DNA from: an uncultured bacterium
GTDB taxonomy: Bacteria > Planctomycetota > UBA1135
Length of the DNA stretch: 64,000 nucleotides
Direction: 5' to 3'
Assembly: GCA_937919925.1 (NCBI GenBank)
Contig: CALFOT010000010.1
Span: 25,756 to 89,755 of the forward strand
Shown: positions 50,488 through 59,969 of the stretch, piece by piece
Layout: every line of letters starts with the position of its first letter
Position numbering within the stretch: position 1 is the first letter of the stretch
Translations under genes and position numbers: made by a program
Notes under the pieces: model-generated
Databases searched by the model: none
What the model saw: only the letters and a program-made list of their open reading frames with translations
What the model was told of the DNA's origin: nothing

Positions 50488-50733
50488 CTAGCGGCCGCCA
50501 CCGTAAGTGCCACGACGTTCTCCGCGGTACACAATGCGACAGCGAGTGAGATCGTAAGGCGACAATTCGATGGTGACAGTGTCCCCCGGCGTGATGCGGA
50601 TGTAGTGCATCCTCATCTTGCCGGAGATGTGGGCCAGGATTTGCTGGCCGTTCTCAAGCACAACATTGAAGGTAGCATTCGGGAGGGTTTCCCGAACCAC
50701 TGCAGTCAACTTGATGGGCTCTTCTTTGGCCAT
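50488..50733 (-). CDS. infA: Translation initiation factor IF-1
   Basis: An 81-aa OB-fold protein with [39 protein letters not shown] and [19 protein letters not shown]. It occludes the ribosomal A site during initiation. Its start is 2 bases after the adk stop; a methionine aminopeptidase gene, often in between, is absent. Confidence 0.97.
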   Translation of the reverse strand: MAKEEPIKLTAVVRETLPNATFNVVLENGQQILAHISGKMRMHYIRITPGDTVTIELSPYDLTRCRIVYRGERRGTYGGGR

Positions 50734-50735
50734 GA

Positions 50736-51305
50736 TTAGGCCGTTTCCGTTTGTGAAAGAGCAGACTTAACGATCTCAGAGGTTTCCGCTTGGATAGCCT
50801 CTACAGGACGATCTGCCTGTATCTCGTGAAGTATGTTCTGATTGCGGTAGTAAGCTACCAAGGGTTCCGTCGTCTCACGGTAAACCGTGAGACGATGTTG
50901 GATGACACTAAGGGAGTCATCTTGACGACCCCGGCCTAACAAACGCGCCGTTAGAACGTCATCCGAAGCCGAGAAGTATAGCGCAAGGCCAATGGAGCCG
51001 CTAGGGGCAGCTTTACCAAGTTCCTCCGCTTGCGGCAAAGTGCGCGGGAAACCATCCAAAAGCAACACGTCATCTGCCTTTAATGCGCAGATTCTGGACA
51101 CCACTAAGCCAACCATAACCTGGTCGGGAACAAGATCCCCGCGACTCATGTACTGCTTGGCTTGGAGACCAAGCTCGGAGCCCGCTGCGGCCTCTTGACG
51201 TAGCAAGTCACCGGTGGAAAGGTGAATCCAGCCGTTGGCCTGCGCCGCCAGCTGTGCCTGCGTTCCTTTGCCAACTCCGGGTGCCCCTAGAAGAATCGCA
51301 ATCAT
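50736..51305 (-). CDS. adk: Adenylate kinase
   Basis: A 189-aa adenylate kinase. P-loop [10 protein letters not shown] (residues 7-16), [24 protein letters not shown] and [11 protein letters not shown] are present. The LID is the short form without the zinc cysteines, consistent with the length. Its ATG overlaps the secY stop by 4 bases (ATGA). Confidence 0.96.
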   Translation of the reverse strand: MIAILLGAPGVGKGTQAQLAAQANGWIHLSTGDLLRQEAAAGSELGLQAKQYMSRGDLVPDQVMVGLVVSRICALKADDVLLLDGFPRTLPQAEELGKAAPSGSIGLALYFSASDDVLTARLLGRGRQDDSLSVIQHRLTVYRETTEPLVAYYRNQNILHEIQADRPVEAIQAETSEIVKSALSQTETA

Positions 51306-52606
51306 GAGCGCTTTTTAGTCCAACTGCTCTTACTGCCTTTCATGAAGCCATCGTAGTTACGCATAACCAGTTGAGCATTGACGCGATCCACCATGTCCAG
51401 TGCAACACCCACCACAATGAGGATGGAAGTACCGCCTAGGAAGTAGGCAATCATGGGGTCAACGTGAAGGTTGCCAATCAGGATGTTTGGCATCACTGCA
51501 ATCACCGCCAGGAAGACCGAGCCCGCAAGAGTAATACGGTCGAGCACAAAACTCAGGTATTCGGCCGTAGCTTTACCCGGACGAATCCCAGGAATAAAGG
51601 AGCCGTTCTCTTTAAGATTTGTGGCGATATCATCCGGCTGGAACATCAAGCGCGTCCACATGAACGAGAAGAAGATGATCAGTGCCGTATAGCTCACCAT
51701 GTAAGTGAAACTAGAGGGGCTAAAGGCGCTGCGCAGCCAGCCGAAGCCAGGCAAAGAACCCAGAACGTTCGGAACAATGAACAGAGCCGAAGCAAAAATG
51801 ATTGGCATCACGCCCGCTTGGTTCACTTTCAGCGGCAGATAATGTTTCTGCCCCCCCATGACCTTGCGGCCGCGCGTCAGCTTCGCTTGTTGAATTGGAA
51901 TACGCCGCTGGCCGCGTGTTAGGTAAACAACCACAATCACCACAATCAACCACATCAACCCTAGAGTGACTGCCAATTGATGGCTATCTTCGCGCAAGCT
52001 GAAGGCTTTGTTCACGGTGGAAGGCAGGTTGGCAATGATGCCGGCCATAATGATTAACGACACCCCGTTACCCATGCCATACTCGGTGATTTGTTCACCA
52101 ATCCACATAATAAAAATCGTACCTGCTGTTAAAGCAGTCATGATCGCCAGGGTGTAAAACAACGAGCCTCCATCCGGCATGAGCTGGTAGGAAGGGTTGT
52201 AAATCACGGCCTTCACCACGAAAATGGATTGCAACAAACAGATTGGCACGGTGGCTAATCGAGTGAGTTGATTGATCTTTTTCTGCCCGGAAGCTCCTTC
52301 TTTCGAGAGTGCTTCCAAAGAAGGGACCACCTTGGTCAAAAGGCTGAAGATAATCGATGCCGAAATATACGGCATCACCCCCAAAGAAAACAGAACTGCC
52401 TGACCTACACCGGCACCGGTGAAAGCGTTCATCAGGCCAAACAATGCGTTCTCGTCCGCTTTGTTGGCAGCAACGGCAACCATTTCCAAGTCAATGCCCG
52501 GAAGTGGTATGTGGAAGCCTAATCGATACACGAAAAGCAGCACGAAGGTTGTCATAAACTTCGAGCGCAGCTCAGGTACACGCAGAATGGTCAGGAACTT
52601 GTCCAT
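51302..52606 (-). CDS. secY: Preprotein translocase subunit SecY
   Basis: The 434-aa core of the Sec channel, with ten hydrophobic segments. Conserved parts include the plug/TM2 region GVMPYISASIIFSLL, GNGVSLIIMAGI and the cytoplasmic loop QRRIPIQQA, and PGIRPGKATAEYL near residue 340. Translationally coupled to adk by an ATGA overlap, 7 bases after rplO. Confidence 0.97.
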   Translation of the reverse strand: MDKFLTILRVPELRSKFMTTFVLLFVYRLGFHIPLPGIDLEMVAVAANKADENALFGLMNAFTGAGVGQAVLFSLGVMPYISASIIFSLLTKVVPSLEALSKEGASGQKKINQLTRLATVPICLLQSIFVVKAVIYNPSYQLMPDGGSLFYTLAIMTALTAGTIFIMWIGEQITEYGMGNGVSLIIMAGIIANLPSTVNKAFSLREDSHQLAVTLGLMWLIVVIVVVYLTRGQRRIPIQQAKLTRGRKVMGGQKHYLPLKVNQAGVMPIIFASALFIVPNVLGSLPGFGWLRSAFSPSSFTYMVSYTALIIFFSFMWTRLMFQPDDIATNLKENGSFIPGIRPGKATAEYLSFVLDRITLAGSVFLAVIAVMPNILIGNLHVDPMIAYFLGGTSILIVVGVALDMVDRVNAQLVMRNYDGFMKGSKSSWTKKRS

Positions 52607-52613
52607 AGGGTTC

Positions 52614-53060
52614 TTAGGAAATCACTTCGGCGATGCCACCCGCCGCTTCGATTTTATTTTTGGCAGTGCCAGAAAACTTGTGCGCCCGAACCGTGACTTT
52701 GGTGGTCACTTCGCCTAGGCCAAGAACCTTCAGCATGTCGCCAGATTTACGGGCAAGCCCGCGCTCTAGGACTGCTGCAAGATCAATGATCTCGCCTTCA
52801 CTGAAAGAGGTGAAGGATTCCAAGTTAATCAGGGTGTAATGCTTTTTAAAGCGGGCATTGGTAAAACCACGCTTCGGCATCCGCCGGAAGATGGGCATTT
52901 GACCGCCTTCAAAGCCAACACGAGGGTTGTCACCAGAACGGCTTTTCTGACCGTTATGACCACGTCCAGCAGTCTTGCCATTACCAGAGCCGACCCCACG
53001 ACCAACACGCTTGCGCTTGTCGTGATTGTTGCCCTGCGAAGTTACATCATGAATCTGCAT
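52614..53060 (-). CDS. rplO: 50S ribosomal protein L15
   Basis: A 148-aa L15 with the basic glycine-rich N-terminus GRGVGSGNGKTAGRGHNGQK and GFEGGQMPIFRRMPKRGF, then the globular C-terminal half (VTVRAHKFSGTAKNKIEAAG). The ATG overlaps the rpsE stop by one base; no rpmD (L30) lies between them. Confidence 0.97.
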   Translation of the reverse strand: MQIHDVTSQGNNHDKRKRVGRGVGSGNGKTAGRGHNGQKSRSGDNPRVGFEGGQMPIFRRMPKRGFTNARFKKHYTLINLESFTSFSEGEIIDLAAVLERGLARKSGDMLKVLGLGEVTTKVTVRAHKFSGTAKNKIEAAGGIAEVIS

Positions 53061-53572
53061 TAAATTTCAACTCCCCGCAGCTCCGCGATTTCTTCTTTTG
53101 TGCGAAGAGCGCCGAGAGCAACGATGGTCGCTTTGACCAGATTGATTGGGTTGGTCGAACCGTAGCATTTGGTGAGCACATCGCGCACCCCAGCAAGTTC
53201 GAGTACAGCACGCACCGTAGAGCCAGCAATGATGCCAGTACCCGGTGAAGCTGGAATGAGGCGCACTCGCGAAGAGCAGTAAATGCCCTCGATTTCGTGC
53301 GGGATGGTGGTATTCACCCGGGGAACACGCACCAAATGTTTGCGGCCATCCTTAAAGGCTTTCTGCATAGCAGAAGGAATTTCCTTCGCTTTACCGAAAC
53401 CAAAGCCGACGATGCCGTCTTGGTTACCGACAACCGTAAGGGCCGAGAAAGAAAAGCGACGGCCACCTTTCACGACTTTCGCCGTCCGGTTGACCTTGAC
53501 GCGTTCCTCTTTGAGTTCACCGAGCTTTTCAGCATCGGTGCGATCTAGGAAATCAGGCAGTTTGTTGTACAT
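53060..53572 (-). CDS. rpsE: 30S ribosomal protein S5
   Basis: A 170-aa S5 with the N-terminal fidelity region RTAKVVKGGRRFSFSALTVV, GFGFGKAKEIPSAMQKA, and PASPGTGIIAGSTVRAVLEL followed by AGVRDVLTKCYGSTNPIN. It overlaps rplO by one base and follows rplR after 12 bases. Confidence 0.97.
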   Translation of the reverse strand: MYNKLPDFLDRTDAEKLGELKEERVKVNRTAKVVKGGRRFSFSALTVVGNQDGIVGFGFGKAKEIPSAMQKAFKDGRKHLVRVPRVNTTIPHEIEGIYCSSRVRLIPASPGTGIIAGSTVRAVLELAGVRDVLTKCYGSTNPINLVKATIVALGALRTKEEIAELRGVEI

Positions 53573-53584
53573 GTCTTTATTCCT

Positions 53585-53959
53585 CTAGAATTTGAGTCCA
53601 CCGGAGCGGGCAGCTTCAGCCAAGGCTTTCACCCGACCATGGTAGAGGTACCAGGAGCGATCGAACTTAACCATTTCGACACCAGCGGTTTTAGCCCGCT
53701 CGGCGACCGTGGAACCAATCAAGGTGGCACATTCGGTTTTGGTTTTGCCTGCGCATTGAGTGCGTAAAGCCACCTCTAGTGTGCTGGCAGATGCCAACGT
53801 GAGGCCACTGAGATCGTCGATGACTTGCGCGGAAATGTGCTTCGAACTGCGGAAAACACTGAGCCTTGGATGATCCGAAGATAAACCGAGACGGCGACGC
53901 ACACCCATGGACTTGCGGGTACGCCGCTTCCACTTCTTCTTCTGTTGGAGATGGTCCAT
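53585..53959 (-). CDS. rplR: 50S ribosomal protein L18
   Basis: A 124-aa L18 from the ATG at 53959, 2 bases after the rplF stop; a TTG codon 6 bases upstream overlaps that stop. It has [37 protein letters not shown] and [20 protein letters not shown]. It binds 5S rRNA. Confidence 0.96.
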   Translation of the reverse strand: MDHLQQKKKWKRRTRKSMGVRRRLGLSSDHPRLSVFRSSKHISAQVIDDLSGLTLASASTLEVALRTQCAGKTKTECATLIGSTVAERAKTAGVEMVKFDRSWYLYHGRVKALAEAARSGGLKF

Positions 53960-53961
53960 AA

Positions 53962-54504
53962 TCAAGAAAGCGATTTACCAGCTTTGCGACGAACTTGTTC
54001 GTCGGAGTAACGAATGCCCTTGCCTTTGTAAGGTTCAGGCGGACGGACACGGCGGATGTTGGCCGCGAACTGACCAACTGCCTGTTTATCAACCCCACTC
54101 ACCACGATGGTGGTTGGGTTGGTTAACGCCACGGACACCCCTGCAGGTGGGTCACATTTGACCAGGTGACAAAAACCAATCTGCATCTCGATGCCCTGGC
54201 CAGAAGCCTTGGCATTCCAACCAGTACCATGAATCTCAAGAGTCTTTGAGTATCCTTCGGAAACACCCGTCACCATGTTGGCGATATGGGCGCGTACCAA
54301 TCCATGCAGAGCTGCTGCATTTTTTTCTGCCCCAGCTCCGGTGCGTGTGACGCGGATGATGTTATCTTCCATGGCCACTGCAACTTCGGGGAACATTGGG
54401 AACTGCAAGCAACCTTTGTCACTTTTAACTTCCACACTGCTGCTCATGAGAGTCACGGTGACTCCCGCAGGAATAGGGATTTCTTTAAAGCCGATGCGTG
54501 ACAT
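53962..54504 (-). CDS. rplF: 50S ribosomal protein L6
   Basis: A 180-aa L6 with two homologous halves; start [17 protein letters not shown], then [19 protein letters not shown] and the end motif [20 protein letters not shown]. Three bases separate it from the upstream rpsH stop. Confidence 0.97.
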   Translation of the reverse strand: MSRIGFKEIPIPAGVTVTLMSSSVEVKSDKGCLQFPMFPEVAVAMEDNIIRVTRTGAGAEKNAAALHGLVRAHIANMVTGVSEGYSKTLEIHGTGWNAKASGQGIEMQIGFCHLVKCDPPAGVSVALTNPTTIVVSGVDKQAVGQFAANIRRVRPPEPYKGKGIRYSDEQVRRKAGKSLS

Positions 54505-54507
54505 GGT

Positions 54508-54909
54508 CTAGAAGAGTGTGCAGATGACTTCACCACCGATGCCAAGCTCACGGGCCTTACGACCGCTCATGATGCCTTTCGATGTGGTGAGGATAGATGT
54601 GCCCAAACCGCGGCGAACGATGGGGACATTAGCGGCATCGCGGTAAACGCGACACCCTGGTTTCGAGACCCGAGTGATCTCTTGAATGGATGCATTTCCG
54701 TCGCGGTCATACTTCAGGTGCAAACGCAAAATGTTGCGTGGGCCACCCTCTTCAACCACTTCGACGTCTGCGAGGTAGCCTTCCTCCTTCATGGTAAGCG
54801 CAATCAAGCTCTTCACCCGTGAGGTTGGCAGATCAACCGACTTGCGACCCACTTGAATCCCATTACGGATGCGCGTGAGCATGTCGGCTATTGGATCGGT
54901 CATTGTCAT
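54508..54909 (-). CDS. rpsH: 30S ribosomal protein S8
   Basis: A 133-aa S8 starting MTMTDPIADMLTRIRNGIQV, ending with the conserved GTSILTTSKGIMSGRKARE and GGEVICTLF. A clear Shine-Dalgarno AAGGAG lies upstream. It binds helix 21 of 16S rRNA and in other bacteria represses the spc operon. Confidence 0.97.
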   Translation of the reverse strand: MTMTDPIADMLTRIRNGIQVGRKSVDLPTSRVKSLIALTMKEEGYLADVEVVEEGGPRNILRLHLKYDRDGNASIQEITRVSKPGCRVYRDAANVPIVRRGLGTSILTTSKGIMSGRKARELGIGGEVICTLF

Positions 54910-54942
54910 GTTAGATTCTCCTTAGCTGGAGGCAGTTTCCCC

Positions 54943-55248
54943 CTACCAGGAGGACTTACGGACACCGGGAAGCTGGCCCTCGTGCGCCAGACGACGCAGA
55001 ACCAGACGGGAAATACCAAAACGGTTCAGGAAGCCACGTGGACGGCCCGTGATGGAACAGCGGTTATGACAGCGAACGCGCGATGCGTCGCGTGGCATTT
55101 TTTGAATGGCTTTGTAAGCCGCATCCTTTTCCTCGAGGGTCGCCTCGGGATTTTTGATGACTTTCACGAACTCAGCACGACGTGCGGCGTGAGTTGCGAC
55201 GAGACGCTGACGCTTTTTCTCGCGATAGATTGCGCTTGTTTTTGCCAT
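54943..55248 (-). CDS. rpsN: 30S ribosomal protein S14 (long, zinc-independent form)
   Basis: A 101-aa S14 of the long type, which lacks the two C-x2-C zinc pairs of the short form. It keeps RDASRVRCHNRCSITGRPRG, FGISRLVLRRLAHEGQLPGV and the final RKSSW. It lies between rplE (2 bases) and rpsH (33 bases). Confidence 0.96.
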   Translation of the reverse strand: MAKTSAIYREKKRQRLVATHAARRAEFVKVIKNPEATLEEKDAAYKAIQKMPRDASRVRCHNRCSITGRPRGFLNRFGISRLVLRRLAHEGQLPGVRKSSW

Positions 55249-55250
55249 GT

Positions 55251-55802
55251 CTATTTCTCTTCGCTATGACGACGGAAAGGCATACCGAAACCCTCAAGGA
55301 GTGCGCGGCCCTCTGCGTCAGTGCAGGCAGTGTTGACGAATGTTACGTTCATGCCTTGTGGGAACTCCACGCGGTCAAGGTCAATTTCAGGAAAGAGGCT
55401 TTGCTCGGTAAGACCCAGACTAAAGTTGCCGCGTCCATCAAACTTATCCTTCACACCCTGGAAGTCACGGATACGAGGAAGAACCACAGAAATCAAGCGG
55501 TCCATGAACTCGAACATGTGTTCACCACGCAAAGTCGTGACACAACCGACAGGCATTCCTTCGCGCAGGCGAAAGTTAGCCACGGACTTCGAAGCCAAAG
55601 TAATCACAGCCTTCTGGCCGGTAATTTTGGTCAAATCCTTAGCAGCAGCTTCCACGGCAGCTTTGTTCTCAACCGCCTTCGCAACCCCCATGCTAACCAC
55701 AACTTTGGTCATGCGTGGGATTTGATTGACGTTGCGGTAACCAAAGCGCTCCTTAAGGGCAGGCACGATGGTTTCCTTGTACTGATCTATGAGACGTGCC
55801 AT
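55251..55802 (-). CDS. rplE: 50S ribosomal protein L5
   Basis: A 183-aa L5 with YRNVNQIPRMTKVVVSMGVA, SVANFRLREGMPVGCVTTLR and FSLGLTEQSLFPEIDLDRV. It binds 5S rRNA with L18. Three bases separate it from rplX. Confidence 0.97.
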   Translation of the reverse strand: MARLIDQYKETIVPALKERFGYRNVNQIPRMTKVVVSMGVAKAVENKAAVEAAAKDLTKITGQKAVITLASKSVANFRLREGMPVGCVTTLRGEHMFEFMDRLISVVLPRIRDFQGVKDKFDGRGNFSLGLTEQSLFPEIDLDRVEFPQGMNVTFVNTACTDAEGRALLEGFGMPFRRHSEEK

Positions 55803-55805
55803 GGA

Positions 55806-56114
55806 TTAATCAAACTTGGTGCCGCAGGGAACCCCGACACGAATCTTCTTGTCACCTACGATGACGGTTTTGGTACGGACGCCTTTGCCAGCCTTGTCAG
55901 ACCAGATCAGAACGTTGGAGGCTGCGATCGAAAATTCCTTTTCAATCCGGCCACCTTCCGGGTTGGCTTGTGTCTTTTGCAGGTGCTTTACGCGCATGTT
56001 TACGCCTTCCACCAAAACACGATTTGTTTTTTCAATCACTTTCAGTACCTTGCCGCGTTTGCCGCGGTCGTTACCTGAAAGCACTTGGACCTCATCACCT
56101 TGATGAACATGCAT
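55806..56114 (-). CDS. rplX: 50S ribosomal protein L24
   Basis: A 102-aa L24 with the KOW motif DEVQVLSGNDRGKRGKVLKV and VEGVNMRVKHLQKTQANPEG. The ATG overlaps the rplN stop by one base (TGATG) and has a strong AGGAGG ribosome-binding site. Confidence 0.97.
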   Translation of the reverse strand: MHVHQGDEVQVLSGNDRGKRGKVLKVIEKTNRVLVEGVNMRVKHLQKTQANPEGGRIEKEFSIAASNVLIWSDKAGKGVRTKTVIVGDKKIRVGVPCGTKFD

Positions 56115-56482
56115 CAGACAACCTCCTGAGCCAAAGAAACGATTTTCATGAAGTTGGCATCGCGAAGTTCGCGCGCCACTGCACCAAAAATACGTGTCCC
56201 CCGCGGGTTGTTATCACCGTCTACCAAGCAAAGTGCGTTGCCGTCAAACTTGACGTAACTGCCATCCTTGCGGCGCACGCGTTGCTTGGTGCGAACAATC
56301 ACACCACGCACCACTGCACCTGTTTTGATGTCGGCGCCTGGCGCAGACTTCTTCACAGAAGCAACGACCACGTCGCCGAGACTGGCGAACTGGCGGCCTG
56401 AACCGCCCAACACCTTGATACACATAACCTCTTTGGCGCCGGAATTATCGGCGACCTTGAGACGAGTTTGCATCTGAATCAT
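56114..56482 (-). CDS. rplN: 50S ribosomal protein L14
   Basis: A 122-aa L14 starting [20 protein letters not shown], with [20 protein letters not shown] and [20 protein letters not shown]. One-base overlap with rplX. Confidence 0.98.
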   Translation of the reverse strand: MIQMQTRLKVADNSGAKEVMCIKVLGGSGRQFASLGDVVVASVKKSAPGADIKTGAVVRGVIVRTKQRVRRKDGSYVKFDGNALCLVDGDNNPRGTRIFGAVARELRDANFMKIVSLAQEVV

Positions 56483-56497
56483 TTTGCTACCTGCCTA

Positions 56498-56776
56498 TTA
56501 ATCTTGGGGTGCTGCTTCGGTAATGGAGACCAAGCGCCAGCATTTATTTTTGCTCAGCGGGCGTGTGCCCATGATCTCTACCTTGTCGCCAATCCGCGCC
56601 TCGTTCTTCTCATCATGAGCATAGAACTTTTTGCGAATACGGATGGTCTTGCGGTAAAGCGGATGCTGCGAGGTGCGCTCCACTTCCACAGTGATGGTTT
56701 TGTCGGCTTTGTTAGCAACGACCACGCCGGTAAGAACTTTACGAGTTCCGCGGGTTTCTTCTTTCTCTTCCGTCAT
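56498..56776 (-). CDS. rpsQ: 30S ribosomal protein S17
   Basis: A 92-aa S17 with [40 protein letters not shown] and [17 protein letters not shown] short acidic N-terminal extension precedes the OB fold. It follows rpmC after 15 bases. Confidence 0.96.
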   Translation of the reverse strand: MTEEKEETRGTRKVLTGVVVANKADKTITVEVERTSQHPLYRKTIRIRKKFYAHDEKNEARIGDKVEIMGTRPLSKNKCWRLVSITEAAPQD

Positions 56777-56791
56777 CAGTAGTTTCCTGCT

Positions 56792-57007
56792 CTAGCGCGG
56801 TTGTTGACCGCGGATGCCGAGCTGACGCTCCTGGAGAATCGTTTTCATCCGCGCGATATCACGACGGTTGCGACGAATCTGGGATGGATCCGAATTCGCC
56901 TCAACGAGCGAACGGAACCGGAGTTCGAACAACTCTTTTTCAAGTTGATCGGTGTCGAAGCGGAGCTCCGCATCTTCTTTGCCACGTACTTCCTTAGCTT
57001 TCATCAC
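56792..57007 (-). CDS. rpmC: 50S ribosomal protein L29
   Basis: A 71-aa helical hairpin protein, LEKELFELRFRSLVEANSDP and RRNRRDIARMKTILQER, at the exit of the nascent-peptide tunnel. Seven bases after rplP. Confidence 0.95.
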   Translation of the reverse strand: MMKAKEVRGKEDAELRFDTDQLEKELFELRFRSLVEANSDPSQIRRNRRDIARMKTILQERQLGIRGQQPR

Positions 57008-57014
57008 TAGGTTC

Positions 57015-57521
57015 CTAAATGGTTTTCTTGGTGATCATGCGGCAACGCACGGGCATTTTGTGTGCCACGCGATTGAACGCGGTGCGTGCAGTAACAATGT
57101 CGGTTCCGCCAATCTCATAGATGACGGTTCCAGGCAGGATGACGGCAACCCAACGATCTACATCGCCCTTACCATTACCCATGCGAACTTCCTGCGGCTT
57201 TTTAGTGACAGGCTTGTGTGGGAAAACACGAATCCACATCCGTCCTTCACCCATGGCGCGGTTGCAGGCGATACGACCAGCTTCAATGGTGCGCGAGCTT
57301 AACCAGCACCATTCGAGGGCCTGCAGGCCGAAATCACCAAAACTGACCCGGTTGCCGCGGCTAGCGGCAGTGGTTGCGACGCGCTTCTTCGGTGGCACAA
57401 TGCCCCGGCGGTGCATGTTGGAAGCGGCAGCGCCCTTTCCATCTGGCTTCGGGCACTTGAAAGTTCCCTTGATTTTCCCGCGCATCACTTTGCGGTACTT
57501 CGTTCTCTTAGGCATCATCAT
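57015..57521 (-). CDS. rplP: 50S ribosomal protein L16 with an inserted loop
   Basis: A 168-aa L16, about 30 residues longer than usual (about 136-140). The start MMMPKRTKYRKVMRGKIKG and the core VSFGDFGLQALEWCWLSSRT, GRMWIRVFPHKPVTKKP, RMGNGKGDVDRWVAVILPG and AHKMPVRCRMI are canonical. The extra segment, roughly residues 19-55, is basic with CPKPDGKG and GIVPPKKRVATTAAS. A good GGAG ribosome-binding site precedes the start. The usual S10-operon position and intact core argue for a working protein. Confidence 0.95.
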   Translation of the reverse strand: MMMPKRTKYRKVMRGKIKGTFKCPKPDGKGAAASNMHRRGIVPPKKRVATTAASRGNRVSFGDFGLQALEWCWLSSRTIEAGRIACNRAMGEGRMWIRVFPHKPVTKKPQEVRMGNGKGDVDRWVAVILPGTVIYEIGGTDIVTARTAFNRVAHKMPVRCRMITKKTI

Positions 57522-57553
57522 GATGTTAATCTCCTTTCACTAAACCAAATGGT

Positions 57554-58186
57554 TTAGCCGCGGACGGTGACTCCTGTAAAAATCCACACCTTGACACCAA
57601 GAATCCCGTAGCTGGTGGCAGCTTCCGAAAAACCATAATCAATACGCGCAGACAAGGTAGACAGAGGCACCCGACCAGTACGTACTGTCATGGTGCGGCT
57701 CATCTCTTTGCCGTCAATGCGGCCGGAGACTTGAATCTTGATGCCCTCAGCGCCGGCGTTCATGGTGTTTTCCATGATACGCTTCATCTGAAAGCGAGGG
57801 GAAATGCGACGCTCAATCGCTGCGGCAAGGTTCTCGGCAACGGTCTGGCTATCCAAATCCCAGTGACGTACTTCTTGGATGTCAAGCTTGACCTCCATGC
57901 CGGTGAGCTTCTCGATATCAGCAACGAGTTGGTCACGGGTGGCATAACCACGACCGATGACTTCTCCCTTGCGGGTAACGAGCATGCCCAAAGTCATGCG
58001 ATCGCCACGCTGCTGGATATCCACGCGCGAGACGATGCCTTTGCGGAAACGCTGCTTGATGAGTTTGCGCACATTGAAGTCCAGCAAAACCTTTGCGGGG
58101 TAATCCTTACCGCGGGCGAACCAGCGTGACCGCCATGGCTCACTTACGCCGATGCGAAAACCAATTGGATGAATCTTTTGGCCCAT
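57554..58186 (-). CDS. rpsC: 30S ribosomal protein S3
   Basis: A 210-aa S3 starting MGQKIHPIGFRIGVSEPWRS, with the KH domain (GEVIGRGYATRDQLVADIEK) and the C-terminal half RISPRFQMKRIMENTMNAGA and GILGVKVWIFTG. It ends without a long tail. Two bases separate it from rplV. Confidence 0.97.
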   Translation of the reverse strand: MGQKIHPIGFRIGVSEPWRSRWFARGKDYPAKVLLDFNVRKLIKQRFRKGIVSRVDIQQRGDRMTLGMLVTRKGEVIGRGYATRDQLVADIEKLTGMEVKLDIQEVRHWDLDSQTVAENLAAAIERRISPRFQMKRIMENTMNAGAEGIKIQVSGRIDGKEMSRTMTVRTGRVPLSTLSARIDYGFSEAATSYGILGVKVWIFTGVTVRG

Positions 58187-58188
58187 AA

Positions 58189-58539
58189 TCAGCTCACCAC
58201 CTTCTCAGAAACTGCAATGCGGAAATGCGAGGTACGACAACGAATGGTCATGGCGCGACCCATCGGGCCCGGACGAAAACGCGGGCGACCGTGAATCAAT
58301 GGGCCTTCATCGACGCGCGCGTCGGAAACCACCAGGGTATCCACGTTGACGGCGTCGTTTTGCCCGGCGTTTGCAATAGCCGATTTGAGGACTTTGCTAA
58401 AAATGGCAGCGCCGCGGGTCTTATCGCTTCGCAGCAAAATTAACGCACGGTTGACATCGAGACCACGAATGAGATTCGCAGCGGGGCGCGCTTTTCTAGC
58501 GGACATGTGCGCGTAGCGATGGGAGGCATGGAATTCCAT
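58189..58539 (-). CDS. rplV: 50S ribosomal protein L22
   Basis: A 116-aa L22 with HMSARKARPAANLIRG, VLKSAIANAGQNDAVNVDTL and the tunnel loop region RPRFRPGPMGRAMTIRCRTS. A GGAG ribosome-binding site precedes it; rpsS is 10 bases upstream. Confidence 0.96.
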   Translation of the reverse strand: MEFHASHRYAHMSARKARPAANLIRGLDVNRALILLRSDKTRGAAIFSKVLKSAIANAGQNDAVNVDTLVVSDARVDEGPLIHGRPRFRPGPMGRAMTIRCRTSHFRIAVSEKVVS

Positions 58540-58549
58540 TGGTTAACTC

Positions 58550-58810
58550 CTACTTCTTGTCGTGGCCGCGGAAGGTACGGGTAGGAGAAAACTCTCCCAG
58601 CCGGTGGCCAACCATATCCTCGGTGACATACACCTTGAGGAACTGGCGACCGTTGTGAACCATAAAGGTCATGCCGACGTAGTCTGGCGTGATGGTCGAA
58701 GCGCGCGCCCATGTTTTGATAGGCTTGCGATCGTTTGCTGCTTTGGCCTTGTCGACTTTGCGCTGAATGCGCGGATCGATCCATGGGCCCTTCTTGATGC
58801 TGCGAGTCAT
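58550..58810 (-). CDS. rpsS: 30S ribosomal protein S19
   Basis: An 86-aa S19 with [35 protein letters not shown], and [20 protein letters not shown]. No Shine-Dalgarno sequence is visible before the ATG. Six bases after rplB. Confidence 0.97.
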   Translation of the reverse strand: MTRSIKKGPWIDPRIQRKVDKAKAANDRKPIKTWARASTITPDYVGMTFMVHNGRQFLKVYVTEDMVGHRLGEFSPTRTFRGHDKK

Positions 58811-58816
58811 TGGTAG

Positions 58817-59650
58817 TTACCTCACTCCCTTCGGACGGCGACGGACGATGAAATTGCTAGTCGTCTTGCGCTTGTTGCGAGTCTTCTGGCCCTTAGCCGG
58901 CTTGCCCCAAGGCGAAACAGGGTGCTTGCCCTTCGTGCGGCCTTCGCCACCACCGTGTGGGTGAGCAGCTGGGTACATGGCTACGCCACGAACGTGCGGA
59001 CGCCTGCCCAACCAGCGGCTGCGGCCAGCTTTGCCGAGGGTGACGTTTTGGTGATCCGAGTTACCGACTTCACCAATGGTTGCGCGACACTCAATGTGCA
59101 CACGGCGCATTTCACCACTGGGTAGCGCCAGCAGCGCATAAGCGCCTTCGCGCGCAGCCAAGCGCGCACTTGCACCGGCAGAACGCACCATTTTGGCTCC
59201 CTGCAAGGGCCGCAACTCAATGTTGTGCACATCCATGCCGAGGGGTAGATCCTTCAGCTTCATGGCGCAGCCAACTTTCGGCTCGGCCTTTTCGCCGGAC
59301 ATAACGATATCGCCTTGCTTCAGGCCTTTCGGCCACAAGATGTAACGTTTTTCGCCATCCGCGTAATGCAGCAGCGCGATGTAAGCGGTGCGGTTTGGAT
59401 CGTATTCAATGTGCGCGACGGTAGCAGGTACGCCATCCTTAGTACGCTTGAAATCGATGATGCGGTAACGCCGCTTATGACCACCACCACGGTGCCATGC
59501 GGTTACCCGACCGAGGTTGTTACGGCCACCGGATTTCTTCAGCGGCGCTAGCAGACTCTTTTCGGGTGTCTGCCTAGTGAGCTCCGCACGATCCAACACG
59601 GATCCGCCACGGCGGCCCGGTGAAGTCGGCTTGTAGTTCTTGAGTCCCAT
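58817..59650 (-). CDS. rplB: 50S ribosomal protein L2
   Basis: A 277-aa L2 with [20 protein letters not shown], the central domain ([20 protein letters not shown]) and the peptidyl-transferase-proximal [20 protein letters not shown] and [14 protein letters not shown]. The catalytic-centre histidine is kept in HPHGGG. Confidence 0.98.
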   Translation of the reverse strand: MGLKNYKPTSPGRRGGSVLDRAELTRQTPEKSLLAPLKKSGGRNNLGRVTAWHRGGGHKRRYRIIDFKRTKDGVPATVAHIEYDPNRTAYIALLHYADGEKRYILWPKGLKQGDIVMSGEKAEPKVGCAMKLKDLPLGMDVHNIELRPLQGAKMVRSAGASARLAAREGAYALLALPSGEMRRVHIECRATIGEVGNSDHQNVTLGKAGRSRWLGRRPHVRGVAMYPAAHPHGGGEGRTKGKHPVSPWGKPAKGQKTRNKRKTTSNFIVRRRPKGVR

Positions 59651-59679
59651 TTTCTCTTAATCTGGTTTTGTGACCAGGC

Positions 59680-59967
59680 TTACAGGAGGTCGATTTTGCT
59701 GCCTTCCTGCAAATGCACGAGCGCAATCTTGGTGCTCGGCTGACGGAAGTGGTTTGCACCGCGACGGCGCATTTTGCCGGACCGCAGTAGAGTGTTGACC
59801 TTTTCCACTTTCACCTCAAACAACAGTTCGATGGCGGCCTTGATTTCAATGCGGTTTGCACCACCGGCAACCTGGAAACGATAGGAGTTAAAGCGCTCTT
59901 GCTCGGAAGTAGACTTCTCGGTCAAGATTGGTTTTAGAATCAACTGGTAGGCTTCGCTTTTCTGCAT
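59680..59967 (-). CDS. rplW: 50S ribosomal protein L23
   Basis: A 95-aa L23 with LILKPILTEKSTSEQERFNS, RIEIKAAIELLFEVKVEKV and a basic loop near residue 65. It sits at the tunnel exit and docks SRP and trigger factor. It is shorter at the C-terminus than E. coli L23, and two bases separate it from rplD. Confidence 0.94.
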   Translation of the reverse strand: MQKSEAYQLILKPILTEKSTSEQERFNSYRFQVAGGANRIEIKAAIELLFEVKVEKVNTLLRSGKMRRRGANHFRQPSTKIALVHLQEGSKIDLL

Positions 59968-59969
59968 CG

